From: Prevotellaceae bacterium
Lineage (GTDB): Bacteria; Bacteroidota; Bacteroidia; Bacteroidales; Bacteroidaceae
Direction of reading: 5' to 3'
DNA: 5,982 bases
Assembly: GCA_021204545.1 (NCBI GenBank)
Contig: JAJPZF010000184.1
Span: 1 to 5,982 of the forward strand
In this document: in pieces, positions 4,788 through 5,982 of the stretch
How the letters are laid out: each line of letters opens with the position of its first letter
Position numbering within the stretch: the stretch's first letter is position 1
Notes under the pieces: model-generated
What the model was told of the DNA's origin: nothing
What the model saw: only the letters and a program-made list of their open reading frames with translations
Databases searched by the model: none
Position numbers and translations under genes: made by a program

Positions 4788-5813
4788 TCAGTCCAGCCTC
4801 TCGCGCCTGAGGGGGTAGCTTTCGCGCAGCTGCTCGAACTCGTCGGGGCGGGCTTTCAGACGCAGGCTGTCGGTCATCGGGTTGTAGAGCGCAAGGGCCC
4901 TCTCCACAGGGCCGGCGGGCAGGCTGAGCGTTGCGGGCAGGCTTGGGGGGCAGATATTGAAGGTCATCTCCCGTCCCAGCCAACGGCACAGCGCTTCGAG
5001 CGTCATCCTTGTGGCGTTAGCCTTGCCGTCGGCGCTGTAGCCCGCTATGTGGGGCGTGCCGATGTACACCCGCCCGAGCAGGCGGGGCAGGGGATGCGGC
5101 TCGTTCTCCCACGTGTCCACGATGGCTTGCCTCAGCAGTCCCACGTCGAGTGCCATGAGCAGTGCCTCGTTGTCCACCACGCCGCCTCGGCTCGTGTTCA
5201 GCAGCAGGGGCTTTCTCTTTAAGGAGCGCAGGAAGCCTTCGTCCACAAGATGCTGCGTAGGGTATCTGCCGCCCGTCACCAGTGGCGTGTGTATCGTTAT
5301 GATGTCGCACCGCTCGCACAGCTCCATAAGGCTTGAGAAGCCCTTGCCTCCCTCTGCCTCCTCGCGTGGCGGGTCGTTAAGCAGTATCGCCTTGCACAAG
5401 GGGGCGAGAGCCATGCCTACCGCCTTCCCCACGTTGCCCACGCCTATTATTCCCACCGTCTGACGGGCGAGGCTCTCCCCGTTGTCCCTCTGCCAAAGCA
5501 GAAGGCTGTTGCGCACGTATTGCGCCACCGAGGCGGCGTTGCACCCGGGGCAGTTCGCCCAAGTTATACCTTCTGCCTCGAGGTAGTCCGTGTCTATGTG
5601 GTCGAACCCGGCGGTAGCCGTGCCGACGAACCTCACCTGGCTGCCCTCCAGCAGCTCCCTTCCGCAGCGGGTGCGGGTGCGTATCAGCAGAATGTCGGCG
5701 TCCCTCACGTCGCTGGGGCTTATCTCACGCCCCGGCAGGTACGCCACATCGTCCACAAGGCTCTCTATAGCCGTGCGTATGAAAGGTATCTTGTTGTCCA
5801 CTACTGCCTTCAT
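4788..5813 (-). CDS. pdxB: 4-phosphoerythronate dehydrogenase
   Basis: PdxB oxidises 4-phosphoerythronate to 2-oxo-3-hydroxy-4-phosphobutanoate, the second step of the DXP-dependent pyridoxal phosphate pathway, in the cytosol. The 341-residue product opens MKAVVDNKIPFI, a PdxB-type start. It has the D-2-hydroxyacid dehydrogenase Rossmann motif GVGNVG (124-129), with Asp147 placed to bind the NAD ribose. The catalytic residues Arg209 (NTSRGG), Glu238 (DTWENEP) and His255 (GTPHIAGYS) fall within one position of the E. coli Arg208/Glu237/His254. The SADGKANATRM stretch after the histidine is specific to PdxB rather than SerA. It is about 35 residues shorter than E. coli PdxB, mostly in the C-terminal dimerisation region. 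The ATG is 6 nt past the upstream gene's stop. Confidence 0.93.
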   Translation of the reverse strand: MKAVVDNKIPFIRTAIESLVDDVAYLPGREISPSDVRDADILLIRTRTRCGRELLEGSQVRFVGTATAGFDHIDTDYLEAEGITWANCPGCNAASVAQYVRNSLLLWQRDNGESLARQTVGIIGVGNVGKAVGMALAPLCKAILLNDPPREEAEGGKGFSSLMELCERCDIITIHTPLVTGGRYPTQHLVDEGFLRSLKRKPLLLNTSRGGVVDNEALLMALDVGLLRQAIVDTWENEPHPLPRLLGRVYIGTPHIAGYSADGKANATRMTLEALCRWLGREMTFNICPPSLPATLSLPAGPVERALALYNPMTDSLRLKARPDEFEQLRESYPLRRERLD

Positions 5814-5819
5814 CCCCCG

Positions 5820-5982
5820 TCAGTCCCTCACCTTGCGAAGCGTGCGAAGGCAGCCCTCAAGCTGCCGCATAAGGTCGCGCTTCTGCCCCTCGGGGTTGAA
5901 CACGAACACCTCACTCACCACCACCTTGCGCTCTGCCGTGTCCACGCCCACGTGCGCCACGAACGGCCCGCCCATATAGCCC
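5820..5982 (-). CDS. DUF4837 family protein, C-terminal end only (partial)
   Basis: The last 53 codons of a gene entering from the right edge end in TGA at 5822-5820. The peptide contains YMGGPFVAHVGVD, then VVVSEVFVFNPEGQKRDLMRQ and a final LEGCLRTLRKVRD. The pattern GGPF, a short turn, a beta strand VVxVExFVFxP and a helix KRxLMRQLExxLxTL matches my recollection of the C-terminus of DUF4837, a Bacteroidetes family of probable lipoproteins of unknown function. The signal peptide, if any, lies outside the window. It precedes pdxB by 6 nt and probably shares its transcript. The family call rests on recognition of a short tail, so an unrelated hypothetical protein remains possible; the reading frame itself is well supported by spacing and codon use. 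Confidence 0.65.
   Translation of the reverse strand, partial: GYMGGPFVAHVGVDTAERKVVVSEVFVFNPEGQKRDLMRQLEGCLRTLRKVRD

Noticed and set aside
1..5982. A new defence, mobile or secondary-metabolism system
   Set aside because: All genes are recognisable housekeeping genes in known syntenic order, with no transposase, integrase, toxin, nuclease cassette or composition break.

Overview
The window is a compact, GC-rich stretch of bacterial core chromosome with every gene on the minus strand. It most likely comes from a Bacteroidetes (Bacteroidales, perhaps Prevotellaceae-like). The main reasons are the gene orders yceD-rpmF-fabH-era and acpP-fabF-rnc, the FabF C-terminal FGFGGHN motif, a DUF4837-like tail upstream of pdxB, and two promoters matching the Bacteroidetes housekeeping consensus (TTG/TTTG, about 20 nt, TAnnTTTG) rather than the -35/-10 type. 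The genus cannot be fixed from the sequence alone.

Layout in transcription order, right to left. (1) 5982-4788: the 3' end of a DUF4837-type lipoprotein gene, then pdxB (vitamin B6 synthesis), 6 nt apart, followed by a GC-rich hairpin. (2) 4732-2235: a promoter, acpP (acyl carrier protein), a strong terminator-like hairpin, fabF (KAS II) and rnc (RNase III). (3) 2234-1932: a 303-base intergenic region with four 22-bp tandem repeats containing covarying dyads, a second hairpin, a perfect 14-bp palindrome and the next promoter. (4) 1904-1: yceD/DUF177, rpmF (ribosomal protein L32), another terminator-like hairpin, fabH (KAS III), and the first 17 codons of era, which runs off the left edge.

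Modules 2 and 4 share one logic. Each has a small abundant protein (ACP or L32), then a hairpin with a U-rich tail, then a beta-ketoacyl-ACP synthase (elongating FabF or initiating FabH), then a factor for rRNA maturation or ribosome assembly (RNase III or Era). The layout ties lipid synthesis to ribosome production, and the hairpins could let the abundant product be made in excess of the enzyme.

There is no mobile element, CRISPR array, tRNA or rRNA, and no sign of a new defence or metabolic system. The points worth a second look are non-coding: the 22-bp repeat array, the two intra-operon hairpins and the palindrome abutting the yceD promoter. In the proteins they are an Asn at a metal-binding position of RNase III and a C-terminal extension on FabH.
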